Shown: positions 21,700 to 28,848 of the stretch, one piece after another
Layout of the letters: the number at the start of each line of letters is the position of its first letter
Numbering within the stretch: the stretch's first letter is position 1
Origin: Bacillota bacterium
GTDB lineage: Bacteria; Bacillota; Limnochordia; Limnochordales; ZCTH02-B6
DNA: 31,613 nt
Assembly (NCBI GenBank): GCA_017578085.1
Contig: PKQR01000009.1
Location: 1-31,613 of the forward strand
Reading direction: 5' to 3'
The notes under the pieces: generated by a model
The model's input: the letters and a program-made list of their open reading frames with translations, nothing else
Told to the model about the DNA's origin: nothing
Databases searched by the model: none
Position numbers and translations under genes: made by a program

Positions 21700-21739
21700 G
21701 CCTCCCTCGCTCATACACTCTAGCGAGAGCGAGGGAGGC
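21700..21739 (+). promoter_or_regulatory. 13-bp hairpin covering the bofA ribosome-binding site
   Basis: Arms 21700-21712 and 21727-21739 are perfectly complementary around a 14-nt loop. The downstream arm contains GGGAGG (21733-21738), the ribosome site of bofA, so the folded mRNA should not be translated. A shorter stem (21707-21712 with 21722-21727) is an alternative. No T-run follows, which disfavours a plain terminator. Confidence 0.7.
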
Positions 21740-21742
21740 CCC

Positions 21743-22009
21743 GTGGAAGTTCACGTCGTTGTGGCATATCTATTTGGGATCTTGCTGCTCTACCTCATCG
21801 CCCGGGTGCTGCTGTTGCCCGTCCGCGTCCTCTTGCGGCTGGTGTACAACGCCCTCTTGGGTGTGGCGCTGTTGGCCTTCGTCAACTTCCTGGGCCGCTT
21901 CGTCCTCGGGATTTACCTGCCCATCAACCCCGTCACCGCCCTGGTGGCGGGGTTTCTCGGCATCCCGGGCGTCGTGCTGCTCATCGCCCTGCAGCACCTC
22001 ATCCTCTAG
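21743..22009 (+). CDS. bofA: Pro-sigma-K processing inhibitor BofA
   Basis: Membrane protein of the forespore-surrounding membrane that, with SpoIVFA, keeps the protease SpoIVFB inactive until the checkpoint signal, delaying sigma-K activation in the mother cell. 88 residues, matching the family length. Two hydrophobic segments (VAYLFGILLLYLIARVLLLPV and LLGVALLAFVNFLG) are followed by the conserved GIYLPINPVTALVAGFLGIPG loop and a final helix. GTG 21743 follows AGGGAGG. The upstream arm of a 13-bp hairpin can hide this site. The stop lies two bases from the stop of the convergent regulator gene. A strong indication that the organism sporulates. Confidence 0.95.
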   Translation: MEVHVVVAYLFGILLLYLIARVLLLPVRVLLRLVYNALLGVALLAFVNFLGRFVLGIYLPINPVTALVAGFLGIPGVVLLIALQHLIL

Positions 22010-22011
22010 TC

Positions 22012-23316
22012 CTACTGCGCCCGGAACAGCTCCACCGAACGCTTGAGGCAGCGGGCGGCGGCTTGCGGCTGGCCGGCTGCTTCGTAGATCTCCGCCAGCG
22101 AGGAGTATGCCTCCGCCAGCGCCTTGGGGCGGTTGGCCTTTTCCAGGACGGCGATGGCCGACTCGAGATGCCGGGCGGCGTCGTCGTATTCCCGGCGCGC
22201 CTTGAGGAGCTCAGCCAGGAAGCAGTGGATTTCCGCCGCCTGTTGGTCGTCGCCGGCGGTGCGCACCGCTTCCCGGTACAAAGACACGGCCCGGTCCACA
22301 TCGCCCGAACGGGCGGCCCACTTGGCCAGCGCGGCCTGCACCCGGGACTTCCCGCGGGCGTCGGCGTTTTCCTCCGCCACGTGCAGAGCCCGCGTAAAGC
22401 AGCTCTCGGCGGCTGCCCAGTTTTCTTCCTCAGCTTTCAGGCAACCCAGGCTGATCAGCGCATCGACCAGCCCGCCCCGGTCGAGGGTGGAATCACAGAA
22501 GGCGACGGCCCGCTCCGCGTACTCTAGTGCCCGGCGCCGGTCGCCCATCTCGTCCAGCAGCACGGCCGACACGCGGCACAGCTCGCCCCAGCGGTAGTAC
22601 ACCCGCGTTTCCTGGGACAATGCTTCGGCCCGCCTTAGGTACCGGAAAGCGGCCTCGCGGTTGCCCGTCTCGTAACAGGTCAGGCCCAGTTGCGTCAGGA
22701 GCCAGACGATGGGCGACGAAGGGTCGGAGGCTGCGTCGGGGACGAGGATTTCCTCATAGAGCAACAGCGCCCGCTCGTAATGATGTACAGCGCGTTCGGC
22801 TTGTCCCATACGGCTGTATACATTGCCCAGTTCCAAATCAACAGCGGCACGGGCGGCCGTGTCGCGGGCCAGCCGGAACTCGTCCGCGGCCTGTTCCAAG
22901 GCTTGCAGGGCAGCGGGCAGCCGGTCCAAGTGCACCAGGGCCCGGGCCCGGCGGCGGTGCAGCTCGCCCCGGCCGCGGTAGTCGTTGGGGGCGCAATCGT
23001 CAAGCGCCTGCGTGTATAGCTGCAGCGCCTGCTCGTATTCCCCCTGCCGCTCTAGGAGCTGGCCGGCGGCCACGGCCTGGTGCAGGGGGGCGGAGGCAGG
23101 AGGCGGCTGATCGTCGTCCAGGAAGTAGCTGACAGGGCGGTTGAGGCGCTGGGCGATGATCATCAGGCTCTTCAGCGAGGGCTGCGTCTGGTTTTTCTCG
23201 ACCTGGCTGATGAAGCTTTTTGTAAAATCGTTGCCCGCCAGGTCCGCCTGGGTCATGCGCATCTGCCGCCGGAGGGCGCGGATTTTCTCGCCGAGCGTCA
23301 TGCCTTGCGCTGTCAT
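22012..23316 (-). CDS. HTH-TPR transcriptional regulator
   Basis: 434 residues. An N-terminal XRE-type helix-turn-helix (about 9-62: GEKIRALRRQMRMTQADLAG, KSFISQVEKNQTQPSLKSLM, typical Cro/C1 turn) is followed by TPR-like helical repeats from about 75 to the end (QGEYEQALQLYTQAL, MGQAERAVHHYERALLLYEE, GDVDRAVSLYREAV and others). The architecture is that of the RRNPP-like regulators that bind small peptides or proteins through TPRs, but identity with any named member is not shown. ATG 23316 follows GAGGTGA with nine bases between. The 12-bp palindrome at 23362-23373 could be its operator. It is divergent from the XdhC-cupin gene and convergent with bofA. Confidence 0.85.
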   Translation of the reverse strand: MTAQGMTLGEKIRALRRQMRMTQADLAGNDFTKSFISQVEKNQTQPSLKSLMIIAQRLNRPVSYFLDDDQPPPASAPLHQAVAAGQLLERQGEYEQALQLYTQALDDCAPNDYRGRGELHRRRARALVHLDRLPAALQALEQAADEFRLARDTAARAAVDLELGNVYSRMGQAERAVHHYERALLLYEEILVPDAASDPSSPIVWLLTQLGLTCYETGNREAAFRYLRRAEALSQETRVYYRWGELCRVSAVLLDEMGDRRRALEYAERAVAFCDSTLDRGGLVDALISLGCLKAEEENWAAAESCFTRALHVAEENADARGKSRVQAALAKWAARSGDVDRAVSLYREAVRTAGDDQQAAEIHCFLAELLKARREYDDAARHLESAIAVLEKANRPKALAEAYSSLAEIYEAAGQPQAAARCLKRSVELFRAQ

Positions 23317-23361
23317 GGTCGGGTCACCTCAATTCGGCGGCCCTCGCCCTGGATGATTGAC

Positions 23362-23373
23362 ATTCCGCGGAAT
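23362..23373. promoter_or_regulatory. Perfect 12-bp palindrome in the regulator/xdhC intergenic region
   Basis: ATTCCGCGGAAT reads identically on both strands and lies 46 bases upstream of the regulator start. This makes it a candidate operator for the HTH protein. The remainder of the 306-base gap 23317-23622 contains no gene or clear promoter that I can support. Confidence 0.45.
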
Positions 23374-23622
23374 TCGCTCAAAGTAGGTTCGCTCCTGCCG
23401 GGTGGAGGTAGCATCCTGCCCGGCGTTCCGGCGCGCGGTCTTGGACCGCACTACGAGGGGTTGAGACGGGAGCACACCGTGCTGTCTTGTGGAGGAAACG
23501 GGGGGCGCCGCGCTTTAATACAAATCTGTACACTTTCTCAACTAACCCGGGCGAGGACAAGACAGGCCCGGCGCTGGGCGCGGCGGGGAGGGAGCGCAGC
23601 CGGGCGTAGGGTGGTGGGGCCT

Positions 23623-25188
23623 GTGCACGACGTGTTGGAAGAGCTGGCCGGTCTTGAGCAGACGGGAAAGCGGGCCGTGATGGCCACCGTCGTACATGTG
23701 GTCGGTTCCGCCTATCGCCGGGAGGCCGCCCGCATGCTCGTGGACGAAGACGGCAGGGCCTGCGGTGCCATCAGCGGCGGGTGCCTCGAGAGCGAGGTGC
23801 GGGAAGCGGCGCTGGAGGTGTTGCGCTCCGGCCAGCCGCGCCTTATGCACTTTGACATGTCCGCCGACGACGATCTTGTCTGGGGACTGGGGCTCGGCTG
23901 CAACGGCCGGATCGATGTGTTCTTGGAGCCCGTGGACAGGGGTTACCTTAACCGGGTCCGGCGGGCGCGGGAGGAGGGCCGGCGGCTGGCAGCTGCGGTG
24001 GTGGTGAGCGCGGGCGGCGGGTCGATTCCGGCCGGATCCCGGCTTTACGTGGGCGAGGACGGCATCGAGGGCACGTTGGGCGAGGCTTGGTTGGACCGCC
24101 AGGTGGCCGCGGACGCCCGGGAGCTCATGTCCCGGGGGGAATCCCGCAGCTACCTGTACCGCCTGGAGAATGGGGTCCCGGTAGTGGAGCGGGACCGCCA
24201 GACCCTGCTCGCGCGGCGGGACGAGCCGGGGCAGGTGCAGGTTTTCCTGGAAACCATCGCGCCGCCGCCGGTGCTTTTGCTCTTCGGCGCCGGGCACGAC
24301 GCGGTGCCCCTCACGGAGGTGGCCGCGCAAGCCGGCTTCCGCGTCGTCGTCGTGGATAGCCGCCCCGCCTTTGCGCAAAGCCACCGGTTTCCCCGCGCGC
24401 ACCGGGTGATCTGCGCTTACCCGGAAGAGGTTCCGGCGCACGTGACGGTGGACGCCGACACCTACGTCGTCGTCATGACCCACAATTTCCACCACGACAC
24501 GGCCATCCTGCGCGCAATCTGGGGACAGGCCTATCGCTACCTGGGGATCCTCGGGCCGTGGGAGCGGACAGAGAAGATCCTGGGCGTGCTGCGGGCGGAA
24601 GGTTTCCCCGTGGACGAACACCTGGACCGGCTGTACGCCCCGGTGGGCCTTGACATCGGCGCGGAGGGGCCTGAGCAGATCGCGGTGGCCATCGTGGCTG
24701 AGCTGCTGGCCGTGCGCCGGGGGGCCAACGCGGGTTTCCTGCGTTTCCGCCGCGGCCCGCTGCACGAGATGCACCGGGCTGGGCAACCGGCGCCCTGGGC
24801 TGCCCTTGCGGAGGATTCCCCGTATCCGGGGGTGCGCCGGCGACGGTTCGACGGCGGCCAGTTCACCGCCGTGCGGTACGAGTTCGCACCCGGTGCCCGT
24901 TTCCCGCTGCACCATCATCCGGAAGAACAGCTGGTCATCGTGGAGACCGGCGATCTCATCCTGCAGAACGGGGATGAGACGGCTCGCTTGCGTGCGGGAG
25001 ACGCCGCGTGGACGCCGTCCGGTGTCCCCCACGGCATCACCGCCGGACCTGCTGGGGCGGCGTTCGTCAACATCGTCGTGCCCCGGCGGCAGCACGACAT
25101 CCGGGTCGTGGGCGAGGCGGGCGGTGAGCGACGCGCCGCGAGCCGGGAGCTGCCACAGCAGGCGGTGAGAGGAGAACCCGCACAGTAG
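23623..25188 (+). CDS. XdhC/CoxI family protein fused to a C-terminal cupin domain
   Basis: 521 residues. The N-terminal part is XdhC/CoxI: VGSAYRREAARMLV and ISGGCLESEV near 50, then a Rossmann-type region LFGAGHDAVPLTEVAAQAGF near 220 and the conserved end LYAPVGLDIGAEGPEQIAVAIVAELLAVRRG near 365. XdhC proteins bind molybdenum cofactor and add the terminal sulfur ligand for xanthine-dehydrogenase-type enzymes. From about 405 there is a cupin: GARFPLHHHPEEQLVIVETG (H430-H432) and GDAAWTPSGVPHGI, a normal metal-site layout. GTG 23623 is served by AGGGTGGTGGGG; GTG 23611 or 23614 are possible. An open frame runs further upstream without family similarity. No molybdenum hydroxylase gene adjoins it. 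Confidence 0.92.
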   Translation: MHDVLEELAGLEQTGKRAVMATVVHVVGSAYRREAARMLVDEDGRACGAISGGCLESEVREAALEVLRSGQPRLMHFDMSADDDLVWGLGLGCNGRIDVFLEPVDRGYLNRVRRAREEGRRLAAAVVVSAGGGSIPAGSRLYVGEDGIEGTLGEAWLDRQVAADARELMSRGESRSYLYRLENGVPVVERDRQTLLARRDEPGQVQVFLETIAPPPVLLLFGAGHDAVPLTEVAAQAGFRVVVVDSRPAFAQSHRFPRAHRVICAYPEEVPAHVTVDADTYVVVMTHNFHHDTAILRAIWGQAYRYLGILGPWERTEKILGVLRAEGFPVDEHLDRLYAPVGLDIGAEGPEQIAVAIVAELLAVRRGANAGFLRFRRGPLHEMHRAGQPAPWAALAEDSPYPGVRRRRFDGGQFTAVRYEFAPGARFPLHHHPEEQLVIVETGDLILQNGDETARLRAGDAAWTPSGVPHGITAGPAGAAFVNIVVPRRQHDIRVVGEAGGERRAASRELPQQAVRGEPAQ

Positions 25189-25222
25189 GCGGTATGAGAC
25201 AGCGGGAGGCGGGAGGCAGCGC

Positions 25223-25636
25223 ATGGTCAAGCGGCTGCACCACATCGGTGTTGCAGTAGCCGACTTTGCAGGGGCGGTGGCGTTTTACCGGCAGCTGCTG
25301 GGCCAGGAGGTCATCAAGGAGGCGACCTTGCCCCAGCAGGGCCTAAGGCTGGCGGCCATTCCCTGCGGGCCTGACGGTGTCTGGCTGGAGATCGTGAGCC
25401 CTGTGTCGCCGGACTCGGCCCTAGCTGGCTTTCTCGCCAAGCGGGGCGAAGGGCTGCATCACATCGCCCTGGAAGTCGATAACATCGAGCGGGTACTGCC
25501 CCATTACGAGGCCATCGGGTGCGAGCCCCTGGCCCGCGGCCCGGAGCCTGGACTTGGCGGCTTGCGCACCCTCTTCTTTCACCCCCGCAGCACCCGGCGG
25601 GTACTGGTCGAGCTGGTGGACCGGGTCGGCCTCTAG
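25223..25636 (+). CDS. mce: Methylmalonyl-CoA epimerase
   Basis: Interconverts (2S)- and (2R)-methylmalonyl-CoA, linking propionyl-CoA and succinyl-CoA metabolism. 137 residues, a glyoxalase/VOC fold with metal ligands H7, H80 and E130. Family landmarks are LHHIGVAVADFAGAVAFYRQLLG, IVSPVSPDSALAGFLAKRGEGLHHIALEVDNI and FHPRSTRRVLVELVD. ATG 25223 follows GGGAGG. It begins 34 bases after the XdhC-cupin gene and 27 bases before a binding-protein gene, so may be co-transcribed. No methylmalonyl-CoA mutase gene is in the window. Because of the typical SPDS...KRGEGLHHI block, this is preferred to other VOC proteins. Confidence 0.93.
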   Translation: MVKRLHHIGVAVADFAGAVAFYRQLLGQEVIKEATLPQQGLRLAAIPCGPDGVWLEIVSPVSPDSALAGFLAKRGEGLHHIALEVDNIERVLPHYEAIGCEPLARGPEPGLGGLRTLFFHPRSTRRVLVELVDRVGL

Positions 25637-25663
25637 CAGCAAGCGTTTCACGGAGGGGTAACC

Positions 25664-26920
25664 GTGCAGGCAGTCCGTCGCATCGTCGCCGCCGGAGTTA
25701 CCGTTCTATGCGCCGCCGCGCTACTGGTCGTCGGGACGGGGCTGCCCGGGGCCTATGCTCAAGGTGAGGCGTTTCGCATCGGCGTGGCGCTTCCCCTAAG
25801 CGGACCGCTGGCCGCCGAGGGGAGGCAAGTGCAGCAGGCGTATGAGCTGTGGAAGGCCGTCGTCAACGCCGAGGGCGGCATCCCAGTCAACGGGCGGCGC
25901 TACCCGGTCGAGATCATCTACTATGATGACGAGAGCAGCGGGCAGCGCAACGGGCAGCTGATCGAGCGGCTGATTACGGTGGACAATGTCGATTTGTTGC
26001 TCGGGGGCGTGGGAGACGACAGTGTCTCGGCCGCGTCCACCGCCGCCGAGCGCTACGGCTACCCGTATTTCTTTGGCGGCGCCAGCGCCGACCCCATCTT
26101 TGACCGGGGGTACTACTTCACCTTCGGCCTGCTCAACAAGGCCTTTGACGCGGTCCGCAGCGCGGCGGAGGTGTTTGGACGGATCCCCGGTGCCAAGACG
26201 GTGGCCGTCATTGCCGGCGATCACCTGGTTACGCAGCTGGCGGCCGAGAGTTTCCGGTACTTTGCCGAGCGGGCGGGGCTTAAGGTCGTCCACTTTGAAA
26301 TCTTCCCCATGACCTTGGAGGATTACGTCTCCCTTGTGCGCAACGTCCGGGGCAAGGAGCCGGACGTCCTCTTGGTGGGGTCGCTTTTGCCGCAGTCGCT
26401 GCAGGTGATGCGGGCGCTGATGGCCATCGGCTGGCGGCCCAAGGGGATTGCCTTTAGCTACGGGCCGACGGCGCCTGACTTTCTCGAGCAGCTGGGAGAG
26501 GCGGCCGAGTACGTCATCGCCGCCAGCGAGTGGCTTCCCGAGCTGCCGTACAAGGACCCCGTGTTTTGGTCGGCGCGCGGCTTCGCTGAGGCGTTCCGGG
26601 CGCGGTACGGCGTAGAACCGGACTATGTGCACGCCGCGGCGGCCGCGGCCGCCATTGTGCAGCAGGCGGCTGTGCAGGCGCTGGGAATCACGCCGCCCGT
26701 GACGGCCGGTGACCGGGCCGCGATCGCGCACTGGGTGCGGCAGAACACCGTCCACACCCTGTACGGCCCCGTCCGGTTCGCGGAGGACGGGTCGCTTTTG
26801 ACCAAGGCACCGATCGCGGTGCAGATCCAAAACGGGCGGCTCGTACACGTCTACCCGCGGCTTGTAGAGCTTAACCTAAACCCGCAGCCCGTCTGGTACC
26901 CGGCACCAAGTAGGTTTTAG
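25664..26920 (+). CDS. Branched-chain-type ABC transporter substrate-binding protein
   Basis: 418 residues, Peripla_BP_6 (LivJ/leucine-isoleucine-valine) type. A signal peptide (VLCAAALLVVGTGLPGAYAQ) precedes FRIGVALPLSGPLAAEGRQVQQAYELW, the standard start of the mature fold, and DLLLGGVGDDSVSAASTAAERYGYPYFFGGAS in the middle. No lipobox cysteine at the cleavage site. GTG 25664 follows GGAGGGG. Members bind amino acids, amides or aromatic compounds, so the ligand is unknown. No permease or ATPase gene is near it, so it is an orphan that must work with a transporter encoded elsewhere. Confidence 0.93.
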   Translation: MQAVRRIVAAGVTVLCAAALLVVGTGLPGAYAQGEAFRIGVALPLSGPLAAEGRQVQQAYELWKAVVNAEGGIPVNGRRYPVEIIYYDDESSGQRNGQLIERLITVDNVDLLLGGVGDDSVSAASTAAERYGYPYFFGGASADPIFDRGYYFTFGLLNKAFDAVRSAAEVFGRIPGAKTVAVIAGDHLVTQLAAESFRYFAERAGLKVVHFEIFPMTLEDYVSLVRNVRGKEPDVLLVGSLLPQSLQVMRALMAIGWRPKGIAFSYGPTAPDFLEQLGEAAEYVIAASEWLPELPYKDPVFWSARGFAEAFRARYGVEPDYVHAAAAAAAIVQQAAVQALGITPPVTAGDRAAIAHWVRQNTVHTLYGPVRFAEDGSLLTKAPIAVQIQNGRLVHVYPRLVELNLNPQPVWYPAPSRF

Positions 26921-27003
26921 CCGGCATGAGCGGGGTTCGCCTGCACCCCGGTCCCGAGAGGGGCATAGGCTGGGGGTGTTGCGGCAAGAGCGGGGGATGG
27001 GCA

Positions 27004-27201
27004 GTGGAGAACGAAGCGCGGCTGTGCATGGTCTGCCGGACGCCCCAGGAGCGGGGAGTAACGGTGCTGGCGCGGTTTTTGTGCGACGATTGCCAGCGGG
27101 AGATAGCAGCGGCGGACCCCGTGGACGGAAGGTACGAGTTTTACGTGCGCCGGTTGGCGGCGTTTTGGCGTGAGCTGGCCGGCGCCCCCGCGCCCGGCTG
27201 A
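27004..27201 (+). CDS. gin: Sigma-G inhibitor Gin (CsfB)
   Basis: Small zinc protein that binds and inhibits sigma-G before engulfment is finished and restricts other sigma factors in the mother cell. 65 residues, the usual length, with two CxxC pairs, C8/C11 and C27/C30 (CMVC, CDDC) and the following YEFYVRRL, all in the positions found in B. subtilis Gin (64 residues, same C/C spacing and the FYVKKL segment). GTG 27004 follows GGGGG; an ATG at 26926 is in frame but would add 26 unrelated residues. It lies between a block not found in B. subtilis and the decarboxylase, where csfB would be expected near tmk. A strong marker of a spore-former. Confidence 0.9.
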   Translation: MENEARLCMVCRTPQERGVTVLARFLCDDCQREIAAADPVDGRYEFYVRRLAAFWRELAGAPAPG

Positions 27202-27244
27202 TGGTCTAGTCTAAGGCTGGCTGGCCGAAGCAGGTGGGGGCACA

Positions 27245-27312
27245 GCAGGCGTCCCGCCTGCGGGCGTCGAAGGGTTAGCTGCGGCCGGCGTATCTAAGCT
27301 ACCGCCGGCCGC
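27245..27312 (+). promoter_or_regulatory. Two hairpins in the leader of the decarboxylase gene
   Basis: GCAGGCG (27245-27251) pairs with CGCCTGC (27255-27261), and GCGGCCGGCG (27281-27290) pairs with CGCCGGCCGC (27303-27312). The second ends one base before the ribosome site GGAGGGAG (27313-27320). They may terminate gin or control the next gene. There is no T-run. Confidence 0.45.
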
Positions 27313-27328
27313 GGAGGGAGCAGCGGCG

Positions 27329-28837
27329 GTGGGCCTTGCCACGGACGCGCACGGCATCGACCAGCACACGGCGCCATTTTTCGATGCCGTGCGGGCCTAC
27401 CGGGAGTCGAACGTCGTCCCCTTTCATACCCCCGGGCACAAGCAGGGCCGGGGCGCCCCCGCTGATTGGGCCGCAGCCGTAGGCCCGGCGGCGTTGAGCC
27501 TGGATGTGTCCGACGTGTTGTCCGCGCCGGCCTGGGATGATAGCTGGACGGCCGTCCTGGCCGCGGCGGAGGGCCTGGCCGCGCGGGCCTTCGGTGCCGA
27601 TTTCTGCCACTTTCTCGTCAACGGAACGACAGCCGGCGTCCACGCGATGCTCTTGGCCGCCGCAGCCGGCCGGAAAGTCATCGTTGCCCGCAACAGCCAC
27701 CGCTCGGTTATCGGCGGCATTGTCCTGGCTGATGCGTGGCCCGTTTATGTGGCGCCGGTGTTGGAGCCGGCTACTGGTCTCTGGCTTCCCCCACCCCTTG
27801 AAGCGTGGATCCAGGCGATGGACGAGCACCCGGACGCTGCCGCGGTGCTGGTAACCTACCCTACCTACGACGGGGCCGCGCTGGATCTGGCCGCATTGGT
27901 GCAGGCCGCCCACGCCCGGGGCATGGTCGTATTGGTGGACGAAGCCCACGGCGCCCATTTTGGGCTGCATCCCGCTTTGCCGCCACGGGCCATTGCCGCC
28001 GGCGCAGACATGAGCGCGCAAAGTCCCCACAAGCTCCTGGGCGCGCTGACGCAAGGATCGTGGCTGCTGGGGCGGTCGGCGCGCGTCTCTCCCGACGCCG
28101 TCGCCGCCATCCTGGGCATTATCCAAACGACCAGCCCTTCGGCGCTGCTCTTGGCCTCCCTCGACGTGGCGCGCCGCCAGGCCGTCCTGGACGGGCGGCG
28201 GCTGATGGAGCAAGCTATCGCCAAGGCCCGGGCGGTTCGCCAGGGCGTCGAGGGGATGCCGGGGCTTGTGTGCCTGCCGCCCGCGGACGGGCCGGGAGGC
28301 TTGCGCTGGGACCCGACCAAGGTGCTGATCGGTGTAAGAGAGCTGGGCATTTCCGGTTTCACCGCAGCGCGCCTTTTGCGCCGGTTTGGCGTGCAGGTGG
28401 AGCTGGCCGGGGCGGGCTACGTGCTCGCGTTGATCACCTTGGGCGACACGGGCGCGACGGTGGAGGCCCTCATGCGGGCCTTGGAGCGCCTGGTGGCCGA
28501 GGGGCCTGCACTGGCGGCGTCTGCGCCGCCGTCGGGAGCCAGCGAGGACGCGAGCCTCCTTGGCCTGCCGCCCGCGGGCCGGCAGCGGTTGCGCCCGCGG
28601 GAAGCGGCCTTGTCCCCCATGCGGCTCGTGCCCCTGGAGCGCGCCCGCGGCTGGGTGGCCGCGGACGTGGTTTGCCCGTATCCGCCGGGCATCCCGGTGC
28701 TCTGCCCGGGCGAGGAGGTGTCGCAGCAGGCGGTGGAGTATTTGCAGGACATCCTAAGGCAAGGCGCGGAAGTGCGGGGGTTGGTATGGGACAGCGACGG
28801 GCCGAAGGTGCGCGTGGCCTCGGCGGCCGGGAGGTGA
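27329..28837 (+). CDS. PLP-dependent Orn/Lys/Arg decarboxylase family protein (YaaO-like)
   Basis: 502 residues, fold-type I pyridoxal-phosphate enzyme of the Orn/Lys/Arg decarboxylase family, likely producing a polyamine or related amine. K235 in SAQSPHKLLGALTQG is the cofactor lysine, and LVDEAHGAHF (D204, H207) is the cofactor-pocket block. The N-terminal HTPGHKQGRG at 33-42 is typical. The C-terminal domain (from about 435) includes SPMRLVPLERARGWVAADVVCPYPPGIPVLCPGE. The start is GTG 27329, eight bases after GGAGGGAG. It lies where yaaO is in B. subtilis (upstream of tmk). Substrate (lysine, ornithine or arginine) cannot be fixed from sequence alone. Confidence 0.93.
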   Translation: MGLATDAHGIDQHTAPFFDAVRAYRESNVVPFHTPGHKQGRGAPADWAAAVGPAALSLDVSDVLSAPAWDDSWTAVLAAAEGLAARAFGADFCHFLVNGTTAGVHAMLLAAAAGRKVIVARNSHRSVIGGIVLADAWPVYVAPVLEPATGLWLPPPLEAWIQAMDEHPDAAAVLVTYPTYDGAALDLAALVQAAHARGMVVLVDEAHGAHFGLHPALPPRAIAAGADMSAQSPHKLLGALTQGSWLLGRSARVSPDAVAAILGIIQTTSPSALLLASLDVARRQAVLDGRRLMEQAIAKARAVRQGVEGMPGLVCLPPADGPGGLRWDPTKVLIGVRELGISGFTAARLLRRFGVQVELAGAGYVLALITLGDTGATVEALMRALERLVAEGPALAASAPPSGASEDASLLGLPPAGRQRLRPREAALSPMRLVPLERARGWVAADVVCPYPPGIPVLCPGEEVSQQAVEYLQDILRQGAEVRGLVWDSDGPKVRVASAAGR

Positions 28838-28848
28838 CTGATGGCGGC

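Noticed and set aside
23080..23622. Upstream extension of the XdhC-cupin frame
   Set aside because: The extra residues are antisense to the HTH-TPR gene and resemble no XdhC N-terminus; the family starts at about GTG 23623.
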